From: Halobellus captivus
Lineage (GTDB): Archaea > Halobacteriota > Halobacteria > Halobacteriales > Haloferacaceae
Assembly (NCBI RefSeq): GCF_007655485.1
Contig: NZ_VJXQ01000001.1
Coordinates: forward strand, 106,437 to 166,455
Length of the DNA: 60,019 nucleotides
Direction: 5' to 3'
Below, in pieces: positions 32,743 to 40,615 of the stretch (position 1 is the first letter of the stretch; the number at the start of each line of letters is the position of its first letter). The notes under the pieces were generated by a model. That model was not told where the DNA came from. It made no database searches and saw only the letters and a program-made list of their open reading frames with translations. The position numbers and the translations under genes are program-made.

Positions 32743-34517
32743 CCTGGAGACCGACCGGGATCGTGGTCGGCGAGGCGTTCTCCGACTACGTCGCACGACT
32801 CCGAGAGACGTACAAGCACGCCGCGGACGGCGGAAACGTCCATTCTATCGAACCTATGCCAGAAACACACACTGACGACGAACAGACGCAGGACTACCGC
32901 GACGCCTTCCTCGAGGCCGCCCATTACGCGCGCCCGGAAGCCGTCGACTTCGCGATCCCCTCGCTCTCGATCAACCAGCCGATGACCCGGAGGACGTTCC
33001 TCTACGGAGTCGGCGCGGCCGCCGCGACAGCCGCGACCGCGGGTGTCGGAGCCGCACAGTCGGATGCCGTGCCGAACTTCGACAGCGAGTACACGCCGAT
33101 CCCGCACGTCGAGGGCGCACAGTTCCGCGTGGGAGAGCACGACGCGAGCGATATGGGCGCGCTCGACTACGTGGACAACGACGGCAACGTCCAGTCGTTC
33201 ACCGACGAATTCGGCGCGGTGCTCGCGCCGGACCCGGAGGACGAGGACGAGCCGCACAACCCGGTCGGCTTCCATCCGAGCCGAATCCAGACCGAGGAGT
33301 ACACCGCGTTTCCGCGGGGCGAGACGTACGACGACGGCGACGACGAGGACGCGCCCGTTCGCGCCGTCGACTCGACGCACTGGTCGACCGACGAGGCGGA
33401 CACGTCCGGCTCGATCACGGTCGAGGACGCGGACGATGACGCGCTCTCGATCTCGACGAGCGGGCAGGGATCGGGCGACGTCGCTTCGGCGACGTTCTCG
33501 GACTTCGAGATCGGAAGCGGCGAAGCGCGAAAGACGATCCAACTCGTTCTCGATATCGATCAGCTCGAGGCGGGCGCGGTCGTCGACGTGAACGTCGTCG
33601 ACGCGAGCGGTTCATCGGTGACGGCGTCGATCGATCCGGACGCAGACGAGGCGGACGATTCGACGATCGCGATCGAACAGGGGAGCGGGATCGTCTATCA
33701 GACGGAGATCGGCGAGCTCGACGGCGGGACCGATCTCGACACGCTCGACGAGCTGATCGTGGAGGTTTCCGAGGCGAACGCGGAGCTGACGATCCACGGG
33801 ATCAACCTCGAGCTCGATTCCGAATGGTCGTTCGGAACGCGGGAGACGTACGATTCCGAGGACGAGGAGATCCAAACCGAGACGCTCGTCGAGCCCGCGG
33901 GGATGACGTGGATCACGTCGCTCTCCTCGCTCACCGAACAGTTCGGCGACGCGACGATCGTCGATCTCGAGTACGAGGTCGAAGTGCGCGCCGACGAGGC
34001 CCCGCTCTCGAACTGGGAGATCGAAGTCTCCGACGTCGAGCGGAGCGAGGAGACGAAGAAGTACCACCTCGTCGGCGGCCTCGAGATCCCGGGCGGGCTC
34101 TACGAGGTCGAAGTCGTCGAGCCGGGAACGCTGGTCGACGAGGTGCGTCACCCCGACTCGGTCTACCAATCCGTCGAGTATGCACACGACCTCTCGGAAC
34201 TGCCGACGATCGACGAGGTCGACAACGTCGAGTGGACGGACGCGACGAGCGTCCTCGAGGACGGAGACAGTGACTCGGAGGTGGAGATCTCGACGACGGT
34301 CACGGCGGGCGATACGATCGGCCTGAACTACGACCTTCGCGAGGGCGAGCAGATCGTGAACGCGATGGTCGGTTCCTCCGGCGGCGGTGGAGCCGCACCC
34401 GCATCCGGTGGCGGGTTCATGTCCTCGATTTGGGGGTGGGTCACCGCGGGAGTGACGGGAATCCTCGGAGCGATCGGGATCGCTTCGTGGATCTCCTCGG
34501 ACGATACGGGGGCGTAG
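32739..34517 (+). CDS. Tat-exported, membrane-anchored spike-like protein
   Basis: Up to 592 residues. A twin-arginine signal is internal (M-T-R-R-T-F-L-Y-G, residues 82-90, then an alanine-rich core and cleavage near A-A-Q), preceded by ~80 acidic residues with good codon use. Alternative starts are ATG 32856 and ATG 32982. The long exported part is acidic and beta-rich with no enzyme motif. It ends in a Gly/Ala/Ser-rich linker and one hydrophobic helix (W-V-T-A-G-V-T-G-I-L-G-A-I-G-I-A) with a few terminal residues, so it is displayed outside and anchored at its C-terminus. This layout recalls pleolipovirus VP4 spikes. It heads the coupled operon, one base before the next gene. Confidence 0.75.
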   Translation: MTWRPTGIVVGEAFSDYVARLRETYKHAADGGNVHSIEPMPETHTDDEQTQDYRDAFLEAAHYARPEAVDFAIPSLSINQPMTRRTFLYGVGAAAATAATAGVGAAQSDAVPNFDSEYTPIPHVEGAQFRVGEHDASDMGALDYVDNDGNVQSFTDEFGAVLAPDPEDEDEPHNPVGFHPSRIQTEEYTAFPRGETYDDGDDEDAPVRAVDSTHWSTDEADTSGSITVEDADDDALSISTSGQGSGDVASATFSDFEIGSGEARKTIQLVLDIDQLEAGAVVDVNVVDASGSSVTASIDPDADEADDSTIAIEQGSGIVYQTEIGELDGGTDLDTLDELIVEVSEANAELTIHGINLELDSEWSFGTRETYDSEDEEIQTETLVEPAGMTWITSLSSLTEQFGDATIVDLEYEVEVRADEAPLSNWEIEVSDVERSEETKKYHLVGGLEIPGGLYEVEVVEPGTLVDEVRHPDSVYQSVEYAHDLSELPTIDEVDNVEWTDATSVLEDGDSDSEVEISTTVTAGDTIGLNYDLREGEQIVNAMVGSSGGGGAAPASGGGFMSSIWGWVTAGVTGILGAIGIASWISSDDTGA

Positions 34518-34940
34518 ATGTCGTCGAGTGACGACTACACCGCTTCGGACGCACTCGAGGACGGGACGGAAGGCGTCGACGAGCGGGGAGTTCCTGGGTA
34601 TGCTCAAGCCGCGGTGATCGGTGGGATTCTCGCCTCACTCGGCTATGCGATCTCGGACCTGATCCTCTCGGTTCAGGGAACGCTGTTCGCTCCCGTGCGG
34701 GCCTTCGCGGATGGTATGGCGACGTTCATCGGAGGGACGCTCGGCGCGCCGATCCTGATCACCGACGCGGGCGCGGAAACCTCAGCGAGTTCCTTCACGA
34801 GCGGGACAGCGGCGCTACTCGGACCGGCCGCGTTCCCGGTGGCGGTGGCCGTCTCTGTCGCCGGGATCCTCGTGTTCCTGTGGTTCCTCTCGAACAACTC
34901 GATCACGCCGTGGTCGATTCTGGGAGACGAGGACGAGTAA
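34518..34940 (+). CDS. Small membrane protein, paralogue 1
   Basis: 140 residues with a polar acidic N-terminus (~28 residues) and hydrophobic segments at about 29-52, 55-85 and 105-128. The end L-L-G-P-A-A-F-P-V-A-V-A-V-S-V is shared with the next gene product (L-F-G-P-A-A-F-P-V-A-V-L-V-A), and both carry an L-x-G-A-P loop, so the two arose by tandem duplication. It starts directly after the spike-like stop. A matrix or membrane role in a particle is inferred. Confidence 0.7.
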   Translation: MSSSDDYTASDALEDGTEGVDERGVPGYAQAAVIGGILASLGYAISDLILSVQGTLFAPVRAFADGMATFIGGTLGAPILITDAGAETSASSFTSGTAALLGPAAFPVAVAVSVAGILVFLWFLSNNSITPWSILGDEDE

Positions 34941-34942
34941 CG

Positions 34943-35299
34943 ATGAGCGGAGCCGACACCAGCGAGATCGAAGACGACTACACCGACGGCGGGAGCGTCC
35001 TGTGGGGAGATCTCGCGACAGGCATCGCCGGGATCGGGATCGCGGTGTTGGCGTACGCGTACGCCTCGGTGATCGGGCTCCTTCGTGACGGGGTGACCGG
35101 ATTCGTCGACGGGATCGGCTCGTGGTACGCGTCGCTCGTCGGCGCGCCGTTCGACGCGGGGACCGAACAGTTCGACCGGGCGGCACAGATGGCCGCCGAC
35201 GGGCTCTCGCTGTTCGGACCGGCAGCGTTCCCGGTCGCGGTCCTCGTCGCGATCGCGATGGTCACTCTCGTCCTGTGGGGGGTGAGTCGGTATGTCTAG
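34943..35299 (+). CDS. Small membrane protein, paralogue 2
   Basis: 118 residues; acidic N-terminus, hydrophobic segments at about 22-48 and 93-115, and the G-P-A-A-F-P-V-A-V motif shared with its upstream neighbour. The start ATG 34943 follows the previous stop by two bases; a longer reading from 34880 overlaps the neighbour and is rejected. Its 3' end overlaps the next start (35292). Unknown family; coupled operon member. Confidence 0.7.
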   Translation: MSGADTSEIEDDYTDGGSVLWGDLATGIAGIGIAVLAYAYASVIGLLRDGVTGFVDGIGSWYASLVGAPFDAGTEQFDRAAQMAADGLSLFGPAAFPVAVLVAIAMVTLVLWGVSRYV

Positions 35300-35705
35300 T
35301 TCGAACCGTCTCGTCCCCGATTCCGAGGAGGTCGCCGAGAACAACGGCACGGCCGACGATGACGGCGGACTCATCGAGAGTGAAGTCCGGAAGATCGTCG
35401 CGGGTGTCATCGCCACGGGAGTGCTCTCGCTGTTCGCTACGATCGCCGGATTCGGTATCGACATCATCGACACGATCAGGACGTCGCTGACGTCGGCCGG
35501 AGCGGGGATCGCGAGCGAGGCCGGATCGATCGGTTCGATGATCGTGGAGGTCGTGATCGAGACGCCGATCGAATCGACCGGCGATCTCGCCACGTCGACG
35601 TGGATCTTCGCGCCGATCTCCTCGGCGCTGGTCTTCGCGCTCGTCGCCGCGATATCGGCGGGCACGGTCTACCTGACGTGGCGGGCAATCGTGGTGATAA
35701 TATGA
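35292..35705 (+). CDS. Small two- or three-pass membrane protein
   Basis: 137 residues. After a ~30-residue acidic tail come hydrophobic segments at about 36-60, 65-90 and 108-136. No conserved enzyme residues. It overlaps its upstream neighbour by 8 bases and its downstream neighbour by 4, so the genes are translationally coupled. Not recognised. Confidence 0.7.
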   Translation: MSSSNRLVPDSEEVAENNGTADDDGGLIESEVRKIVAGVIATGVLSLFATIAGFGIDIIDTIRTSLTSAGAGIASEAGSIGSMIVEVVIETPIESTGDLATSTWIFAPISSALVFALVAAISAGTVYLTWRAIVVII

Positions 35706-35992
35706 GCGCCCGTGACGGCCTCGGAGCGCTCTCCGTCGGCGGGACGTTCGCGGCGGCCGCTGATCTCGTGGTTAACGGCGGGGACGTCCTCGTGTTGCTC
35801 GCGACGTTCCTCCTCGATCAGTCGGGGCTCATCTATCTCCTGGTGGCGCGGCTCTCGGCGGCGGCTCCGAACGTGTCCTGGCTTCCGGCCGGAACGCTCG
35901 AGGCGGCGTCGACGGCGATCGCACTGTTCACCGCGGTTTACGCGCTGTATCGACTCACAAATAGATTCACGGACAGATTCGACGATGACTAA
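35702..35992 (+). CDS. Small membrane protein
   Basis: 96 residues with hydrophobic stretches at about 10-45 (possibly two helices) and 62-82, and a charged C-terminus R-F-T-D-R-F-D-D-D. ATGA overlap with the gene before it. Not recognised; part of the surface-protein operon. Confidence 0.68.
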   Translation: MSARDGLGALSVGGTFAAAADLVVNGGDVLVLLATFLLDQSGLIYLLVARLSAAAPNVSWLPAGTLEAASTAIALFTAVYALYRLTNRFTDRFDDD

Positions 35993-36049
35993 GCACAACA
36001 CCCAGAGCGGTGCACAGATCCCTCCGGATGCGGGGCGGAGGAGAGACAG

Positions 36050-36421
36050 ATGATCGGATACGGCGCGATCTCGACGATCGCAGTGATCGTGGGATTCGGT
36101 GCCTTCGTCGGGGTAGTCGGGCTGTGGCTCCTGAACTACCGACGAACGGAGGACGCGACCCGGGCGACCGACCGGACCTCTCGGAAGGTGATCGGCGTGA
36201 TCTCGGCGGCGGTGTTCGCGATCGTGATCGCCTTCTCGAATCTCGCGGGGCTCTTCGGTGTCCTCGGGGACATCGTCTCGACGTGGCCGGGAGCGGTCGG
36301 TCAGTTCGTCCTCGCCACGCTCGCGGTCGCGGGCTTCGCCGGATACGTCGAGATGGGTGTCGTCGCAGGGACGATACTCGTGCTCGCGATCATCGCCGGA
36401 ACCGCCGCGGTACGGAATTAA
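36050..36421 (+). CDS. Small four-pass membrane protein
   Basis: 123 residues with four hydrophobic segments (about 5-28, 47-66, 66-90, 95-120) and only one longer charged loop (Y-R-R-T-E-D-A-T-R-A-T-D-R). Size and topology resemble pleolipovirus VP3-type internal membrane proteins, but I see no sequence signature proving it. The 57-base gap before it is the largest inside the operon; the next gene begins two bases after its stop. Confidence 0.7.
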   Translation: MIGYGAISTIAVIVGFGAFVGVVGLWLLNYRRTEDATRATDRTSRKVIGVISAAVFAIVIAFSNLAGLFGVLGDIVSTWPGAVGQFVLATLAVAGFAGYVEMGVVAGTILVLAIIAGTAAVRN

Positions 36422-36422
36422 G

Positions 36423-38162
36423 ATGACGGGAACCTCTCGCGGCGTCGTCGTCGCGATGGTGGTGGTCGCTCTCCTCGCGGTCGCCGCGGGAGCGACGGGC
36501 GTCGCCGCCCAGAACGGGACCAACAACTCGTCGACGAACGCGACGGCACAGACGGGGCCGTACGAGCTTGAGGAGCTTCGGTCGTGGGGCGTCCGCGGCT
36601 CGGAGGCGGCACCGCCGTCAGTCCGCCGCTACGGCGACGGGCAGCTATGGCTCAGATACGCGCCCGCCTCGATCGGCGGCAACCCCGACGACTCGCAGAC
36701 GTACCAATATCTCACGAAAGGCACGACGATCAAGCGCGACGAGGTCTACCTCGGCGGGTTCATCGGCTGGGGTGCGAACGAGGAGCTCGACGTCACGATC
36801 GTCTACTGGAATGACGGAGAGCAGCGCGTCGAGGACGACGAGGGGAACGTCCGGTACGTACCGGCGGCGGTCGATCAGACCGTCGACGAGACGAGCGTGA
36901 CGCTCTCCGGCGGGTACGCCGAGGAGGCGATCGAACTGCGCCCGAGTTACGACGAGGCGCGGCACGTGACGATGTTCGTTGAGGGCGAGGAGGGCTCGGC
37001 GACGTGGCGCTTCGACGTCAAAACCTCGCCGACCGCCGAGCCCGTCAACGTCGACACGGCGGGCGATCTCGCGCTATGGGCGGTCGGTTTTCTGATCCTC
37101 ACGCTGGTCCTCACGCTCGCGTTGATGAAGATCGCGCATCGGTGGCACGAGCGAGCCGGGAAGGGGCCGGGCTATCCGATCTGGCTCTACCTCGCCGGGG
37201 TCGTCCCTGTCGGCTTTATGACGCTGATGCTCGGCTACCGGAACGTACTCGATACGATCGCACAAGCGCCGTGGATCCTCGTCCCGGGCGTCGCGCTGTT
37301 CGCGACGATCGCGGCGATCAACTGGTGGGGAGACGACACCGAGCGCGTCGGCATAATCCACGTCGATCTGACCTCCCCGCAGGCGAACGAGGACGGATCC
37401 GGGGAGATCCCGGTCAACGTGCGCACGTATGAGATCGCCGAGGTCGGCGGTGTCCGTGGCCTCGTCGTCAACGGGATCACGCCGTACCTCGCCCGGGCTC
37501 GAGGAGCGATCCCCGAGCTTCGGCTGTTCTGTATGGGCGAGGAGCGAACGAGCGACCCGAGCCTCGAGTTCTCCGGCGGGACGGGGATTTTCGATACGAT
37601 CTACTTCGCGGACCCGTTCGACGAGGATCCGCTCACCGTCGAGCGTGAGGGGTGGTCGTTGAGCCACCTCTACGACGCTCCGGAGATCGATCCTGAAGCG
37701 TCGACGGTCGACCGAGTGGCCGTACACGCGAGCTCGATCGCGTGGGAGAAGATCATCCCGGCGATCGGGATCGTCGCGGCCGGGTGGATTCTCGGCGGCG
37801 CACTCGCGGCCTCCGGCGCGATCGGGGCGCTCGTCGCGCTCCTCCCGGCCGGGATGTGGGTGGGGCGTCCGATTAAGGGCCGCGCGGAGTGGCACGTCGC
37901 GCCGTCGTCGTTCGGCTCGGTGATCGTCTCGCTCATCAACGCGACCGAGCAACTCGAGGAGGTCGCCGACCGCGACTACTTCAAATCGAAGTATCAGGAA
38001 GAGCTCGGGAAGAACGTCGCCGAGCGCAAGAAGACGAAAGAGGAGACGGAGCTCGGGAAGTTCGACGAGGTGTTGTCAGCGATCGAGGAGGGCAACCCCG
38101 AGAGCCTCTCCGAGGCGATCGACGACGCCGACGTCTCCGGAGGTGCGACGGCGGATGACTAA
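36423..38162 (+). CDS. Large membrane protein with extracellular and cytoplasmic domains
   Basis: 579 residues. An N-terminal signal peptide (M-T-G-T-S-R-G-V-V-V-A, cleaved near A-A-Q-N) leads to an exported beta-rich domain of about 170 residues with N-x-S/T sequons. A cluster of hydrophobic helices follows at about 218-240, 258-278 and 285-305, then a soluble domain (about 315-440), another hydrophobic pair near 445-485, and a charged helical C-terminus (K-N-V-A-E-R-K-K-T-K-E-E-T). The start at 36423 replaces an upstream open frame that overlaps another gene. Resembles the multi-domain membrane protein next to the spike and ATPase in pleolipovirus-like clusters (inference). Overlaps the next gene by 8 bases. 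Confidence 0.72.
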   Translation: MTGTSRGVVVAMVVVALLAVAAGATGVAAQNGTNNSSTNATAQTGPYELEELRSWGVRGSEAAPPSVRRYGDGQLWLRYAPASIGGNPDDSQTYQYLTKGTTIKRDEVYLGGFIGWGANEELDVTIVYWNDGEQRVEDDEGNVRYVPAAVDQTVDETSVTLSGGYAEEAIELRPSYDEARHVTMFVEGEEGSATWRFDVKTSPTAEPVNVDTAGDLALWAVGFLILTLVLTLALMKIAHRWHERAGKGPGYPIWLYLAGVVPVGFMTLMLGYRNVLDTIAQAPWILVPGVALFATIAAINWWGDDTERVGIIHVDLTSPQANEDGSGEIPVNVRTYEIAEVGGVRGLVVNGITPYLARARGAIPELRLFCMGEERTSDPSLEFSGGTGIFDTIYFADPFDEDPLTVEREGWSLSHLYDAPEIDPEASTVDRVAVHASSIAWEKIIPAIGIVAAGWILGGALAASGAIGALVALLPAGMWVGRPIKGRAEWHVAPSSFGSVIVSLINATEQLEEVADRDYFKSKYQEELGKNVAERKKTKEETELGKFDEVLSAIEEGNPESLSEAIDDADVSGGATADD

Positions 38163-39015
38163 CGCGATCACGTGGGGCGTCGATCCCGACGTCGACGAGG
38201 ACTCGGACGCGGGGACGTCACCGAGAATCGATCCGCCGAGCTTCAACAAACCCACGCGCCCGGCGCTCGAAACGCTCTCGCGGGATCAACGTGAGCTCCT
38301 CCGATCGTGGCTCGCGGGCTTCGCCGATCGGGCCGGTCTCCTCCGGTGGTGCCACGAGGCGACGATCGCGACGCTCGGACAGCTCCCGCCGGAGTGGCAT
38401 CGAGACCGCTTGATGTCGCTCTCGGAGCTGACGACGCTGGTCGTCGTCGACGCGGAACGGGAGCGGTGGCTCGACCAGGACGCGCTTCTCGACGCGGAGC
38501 GGGCTCGGGAGTGGCGGCTCGCGGTCGCGTCGAGTGACCTGATCCCCGCGTGTCAGACGGCGCTTCGTCGGATCCGGTGGTCAGCCGTGGAGTACACGAG
38601 CGACCACGACGACGACAACCCGGCGTACGTCGACGTCGCCGACCAGGACGAACCCGCGATGCGGCCGGGGCTCGGAGAGACGGCGACGCGTCAGCGGTGG
38701 GTGATCGAGCGCGGGCTCGCGGGCTTCGACTCCCGAGACGAGATCGTCGAGAGCTGGATCCCGGTCGCGATCCACGCCTCGTTTGGCGAGCTCGACGAGA
38801 GCCTCGCGTCGGCGTTCTGGTCGGAGCGACCGCTCCGTGCGATGTTCGTCGATCGCGACGACCCGGCCGCTCAGTTCTACCGCGAGTCGTTCCTCGCGCT
38901 CGAGTTCTTACCCGCGTTCAATGCGGCCGTCGAACAGCTCGCAGACCGCGCCGGAGAGGCTGTCTCCGGCGGAGAGAAAACCGACCACAGTCCAGCGAAG
39001 TACCCGACCCGATGA
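38155..39015 (+). CDS. Cytoplasmic protein coupled to the operon ATPase
   Basis: 286 residues, soluble, helix-rich and acidic with many W and R residues. Two internal segments look alike (L-R-S-W-L-A-G-F-A-D-R-A-G-L near residue 46, and V-I-E-R-G-L-A-G-F-D-S-R-D-E-I near 183), hinting at a duplicated helical domain. It has no signal or membrane helix. It overlaps genes on both sides, and its ATGA junction with the ATPase suggests a partner or adaptor. Not recognised. Confidence 0.68.
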   Translation: MTNAITWGVDPDVDEDSDAGTSPRIDPPSFNKPTRPALETLSRDQRELLRSWLAGFADRAGLLRWCHEATIATLGQLPPEWHRDRLMSLSELTTLVVVDAERERWLDQDALLDAERAREWRLAVASSDLIPACQTALRRIRWSAVEYTSDHDDDNPAYVDVADQDEPAMRPGLGETATRQRWVIERGLAGFDSRDEIVESWIPVAIHASFGELDESLASAFWSERPLRAMFVDRDDPAAQFYRESFLALEFLPAFNAAVEQLADRAGEAVSGGEKTDHSPAKYPTR

Positions 39016-40400
39016 GCAAAGCACTACACTCCGCGTTTCGCGCGGTCACGACCGAGTCGGAGATTCGAGACCAGCTCTCTCGAGTGTTCGACTTCCACGA
39101 GAAAAGCGCGCAGGCGTACGGAGACGCCACGCTGAACCGACACAACGACGGGCAAGACATCTACAAGGATCTCGGGATCGCGCCGTTTCACAAGTACCTC
39201 GCGCTCAACGAACGCGAGGGAAAGAACGTCGCGACGTTCCCGAGTGCGTGGGTGACGCCGCTGGTCCACCTCAAGGGCCGCGAGATCGACCTCGTCGAGT
39301 CGTTGGCCGGAGAGGTGGACTACGACCCGCAAAACCCGCACCCGTCACACGAGGCACTCGAGGACTTCTCGCGGCCTCGGGCGAAGGTGCTCGAATGGAT
39401 CGCCGACGACGACGGCGATCGGACCGGGTTCAAAGCTCAGGGGAAGCGGACGATCGACGCGTGGACCGCGGGCGGGACCGACTACTTAGCGTACGGGAAA
39501 CCGGGGAGCGGCAAGTCGACGCTGATGGACTTCACCGCGGCCGTGCTTCAACAAGTCAACAACGAGACGGTGCTCCTCGCGGACACGCTCGACGACTCCG
39601 GAACGAACGAGCGCGCCGAGTGGCTCCCCCTCGCGCCGTGGACGACGATCGCGATCCCGGCGGGGATCCCCGTCGAGGTCCGGATCGTTCCGGAAGCGCC
39701 GGAGGTCTCCTCGTTCACGATCGACCTCGAGGAGATATGTCGCGACGTCGTTCGCTACTCCTCTCCGGTCGATCTCCTCGGCCAGCTCGTCGAGGGTCAG
39801 TTCTACGTGGTGTTCCCGGATCCGCTCCACCGCGGTTGTGAGGACGTCTCTCGCTATTCCTTCCACGGACCGGAGCGAGTGACGCCGGTGGGAGAGCCGG
39901 GACCGAGCTCGCCGACTCCGGCAAACCAGTGGTGGTTTGCGTTCGTCCAGGCGCGGATCAAGCGCGACATCTTCGCTCACTGGACGTCGATCCTCTTCGA
40001 CGAGGCGGGGAACCTCTTCGATCCGGACGCGGAGAAGGACGAGCACGACGAGTATCAGAAGATCCGCCAATGGGCGAAGGACTTCGCGGACGCGCGCAAA
40101 AAGGGCGTGAGCGTGTTCACGTACGCTCACGCGCTGAGCGAGGTCTCGCACTTCTTCCGAGCGAAACAGCGCTGGTGGGTCACGATGAACGGCGCGACGC
40201 CGCCGGTCGGGAAGTCGCTCCCGGGCGACAAGTCGTGTCCGATCCCGACGACGCGCTACTCGCGACAGATGGAAAGCGGCGAGGCGCTCGTCTGGAATTC
40301 GACGAACTACGCTTCGATCAACTGGCCGAACATCAAGCGGGGTGCGCGGCTCGACGCGGAGGTTTCGATCGATTTCGATCTCGAGGCGGTGGGGCTATGA
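39012..40400 (+). CDS. P-loop ATPase of the surface-protein operon
   Basis: 462 residues. Walker A G-K-P-G-S-G-K-S-T at residues 162-170 and Walker B S-I-L-F-D-E-A-G near 325-332, with a ~160-residue N-terminal region and an R-Q-W-A-K-D-F-A-D-A-R-K-K segment after Walker B. The arrangement resembles HerA/FtsK/VirD4-like pumping ATPases and the NTPase found beside spike genes in pleolipoviruses. It could drive DNA into a budding particle or power assembly. ATGA overlaps on both sides tie it to the membrane proteins. The sub-family cannot be fixed by eye. Confidence 0.85.
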   Translation: MSKALHSAFRAVTTESEIRDQLSRVFDFHEKSAQAYGDATLNRHNDGQDIYKDLGIAPFHKYLALNEREGKNVATFPSAWVTPLVHLKGREIDLVESLAGEVDYDPQNPHPSHEALEDFSRPRAKVLEWIADDDGDRTGFKAQGKRTIDAWTAGGTDYLAYGKPGSGKSTLMDFTAAVLQQVNNETVLLADTLDDSGTNERAEWLPLAPWTTIAIPAGIPVEVRIVPEAPEVSSFTIDLEEICRDVVRYSSPVDLLGQLVEGQFYVVFPDPLHRGCEDVSRYSFHGPERVTPVGEPGPSSPTPANQWWFAFVQARIKRDIFAHWTSILFDEAGNLFDPDAEKDEHDEYQKIRQWAKDFADARKKGVSVFTYAHALSEVSHFFRAKQRWWVTMNGATPPVGKSLPGDKSCPIPTTRYSRQMESGEALVWNSTNYASINWPNIKRGARLDAEVSIDFDLEAVGL

Positions 40401-40615
40401 TTGATTTCGAAATTCGATTTTTCGAGAGAAAATCGAAAAAGAACGATCGAACCCGTGGGTCGAGATCGGGATCCACACCTCTCGCGGCTGACAGACCGAT
40501 CGCGAGCGCGCGATCCGAGCGCCTCGCACGCGCGCGTAGCTTCAACTACTACGCCGACCACCCCCCTACCCCCCTGAATAGCGACGTCGGCGAACGATTC
40601 GGTGATATGATATGA
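40397..40615 (+). CDS. Small basic protein between ATPase and adhesin
   Basis: 72 residues, strikingly rich in R, K and S in an acidic proteome (F-F-E-R-K-S-K-K-N-D-R-T-R-G-S-R-S-G). It starts at ATG 40397 overlapping the ATPase stop, and its own stop overlaps ATG 40612. The double coupling favours a real gene, perhaps a nucleic-acid-binding peptide, though a non-functional bridge between neighbours is possible. Confidence 0.55.
   Translation: MIDFEIRFFERKSKKNDRTRGSRSGSTPLAADRPIASARSERLARARSFNYYADHPPTPLNSDVGERFGDMI

Noticed and set aside
32550-33542. 330-codon minus-strand frame under the spike-like gene
   Set aside because: Arginine/valine-rich antisense shadow; the plus-strand Tat signal and anchor are convincing.
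39012-40400. Conjugation coupling protein (VirD4)
   Set aside because: The Walker motifs would allow it, but no relaxase, VirB4 or other transfer gene is seen in the element, so I keep a general P-loop ATPase call.
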